6,479 nt of DNA from positions 1 to 6,479 of the forward strand of contig JASBZE010000090.1 in the NCBI GenBank assembly GCA_029983575.1. The letters are read 5' to 3'. Every line of letters begins with the position of its first letter. The first letter of the stretch is position 1. Both the position numbers and the translations under genes were made by a program. The stretch is from Peptostreptococcaceae bacterium (GTDB lineage Bacteria > Bacillota > Clostridia > Peptostreptococcales > Peptostreptococcaceae). The notes beneath the pieces are model-generated. The model was given only the letters and a program-made list of their open reading frames with translations. It did no database searches and was not told the origin of the DNA. Of this stretch, positions 6,392-6,479 are shown piece after piece.

Positions 6392-6420
6392 ATTATACCA
6401 TAGAGAGCGCTTAAAATCCA
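6392..6420 (-). promoter_or_regulatory. Extended -10 promoter for the polysaccharide operon
   Basis: On the minus strand a perfect TATAAT lies at 6397-6392. It is preceded by TGG, giving the extended -10 form TGnTATAAT. At 17 nt spacing the -35 position (6420-6415) reads TGGATT, a poor match to TTGACA, as is common when a TG extension is present. Initiation about 7 nt downstream would give a leader of roughly 55-60 nt before the first gene. It is the best sigma-A-like promoter I found in the window, and its place just upstream of the first gene supports an operon start here. It is predicted by eye only. Confidence 0.7.
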
Positions 6421-6479
6421 CGGTTAATTAGTGTTGAATGGTTCAGATTTACAACTCAAACAAAAAATAGCGTGAGTTT

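Noticed and set aside
6450..6479. Inverted repeat AACTCA/TGAGTT near the right edge as an operator or terminator
   Set aside because: Arms are only 6 bp with a 14-nt loop in AT-rich sequence, and there is no T-run after either arm in a useful position; it is expected by chance.
1..6479. CRISPR array, tRNA/rRNA genes, insertion sequences
   Set aside because: No regularly spaced direct repeats of CRISPR type, no tRNA-like cloverleaf, and no transposase motifs or terminal inverted repeats were seen; coding sequences occupy almost the whole window.

Overview
The window is a single-strand block of a cell-surface polysaccharide operon from a low-GC, AT-rich Gram-positive bacterium. Every credible gene reads on the minus strand, from about 6330 down to the left edge. 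Strong AAGGAG/GAGGTG ribosome-binding sites, abundant Lys/Ile/Asn codons and a protein built of cell-wall-binding type 2 (CWB2, PF04122) repeats point to an anaerobic Bacillota lineage of the Clostridia/Tissierellia kind. The genus cannot be fixed from this sequence.

Layout in the direction of transcription (right to left): an extended -10 promoter near 6392-6420; a two-membrane-helix protein with a CWB2 triplet between the helices (6326-5190); a short phosphoglycosyl transferase that starts repeat-unit synthesis (start re-assigned to 5121, end 4459); a family-2 glycosyltransferase related to the TuaG/capsule group (4443-3631); a second, more divergent family-2 glycosyltransferase (3618-2812); a TagB-sized CDP-glycerol glycerophosphotransferase (2766-1564); a polytopic Wzy-type polymerase with an unusual cytosolic tail of heptapeptide repeats (1404-118); and the first four codons of another gene (14-1). 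Spacers are 68, 15, 12, 45, 159 and 103 nt. No convincing intrinsic terminator separates the genes, so one transcript is likely.

The enzymes fit a Wzy-dependent polymer. The phosphoglycosyl transferase places the first sugar phosphate on undecaprenyl phosphate, the two GT2 enzymes extend it, the glycerophosphotransferase adds glycerol phosphate (making the polymer anionic and teichoic-acid-like), and Wzy joins the units outside the membrane. The flippase, the attachment enzyme and the nucleotide-sugar/CDP-glycerol synthesis genes are not in this window.

The most unusual point is the first gene. CWB2 triplets are known from Clostridioides difficile S-layer/cell-wall proteins, where they bind an anionic wall polymer (PSII). 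Here a triplet is held between two transmembrane helices, the topology of Wzz/Wzd chain-length co-polymerases, and sits at the head of a polymer operon. I infer a polymer-sensing or co-polymerase role. The second oddity is the Gly-x-Phe heptad tail on the polymerase. There is no gene-free stretch longer than 300 bases.
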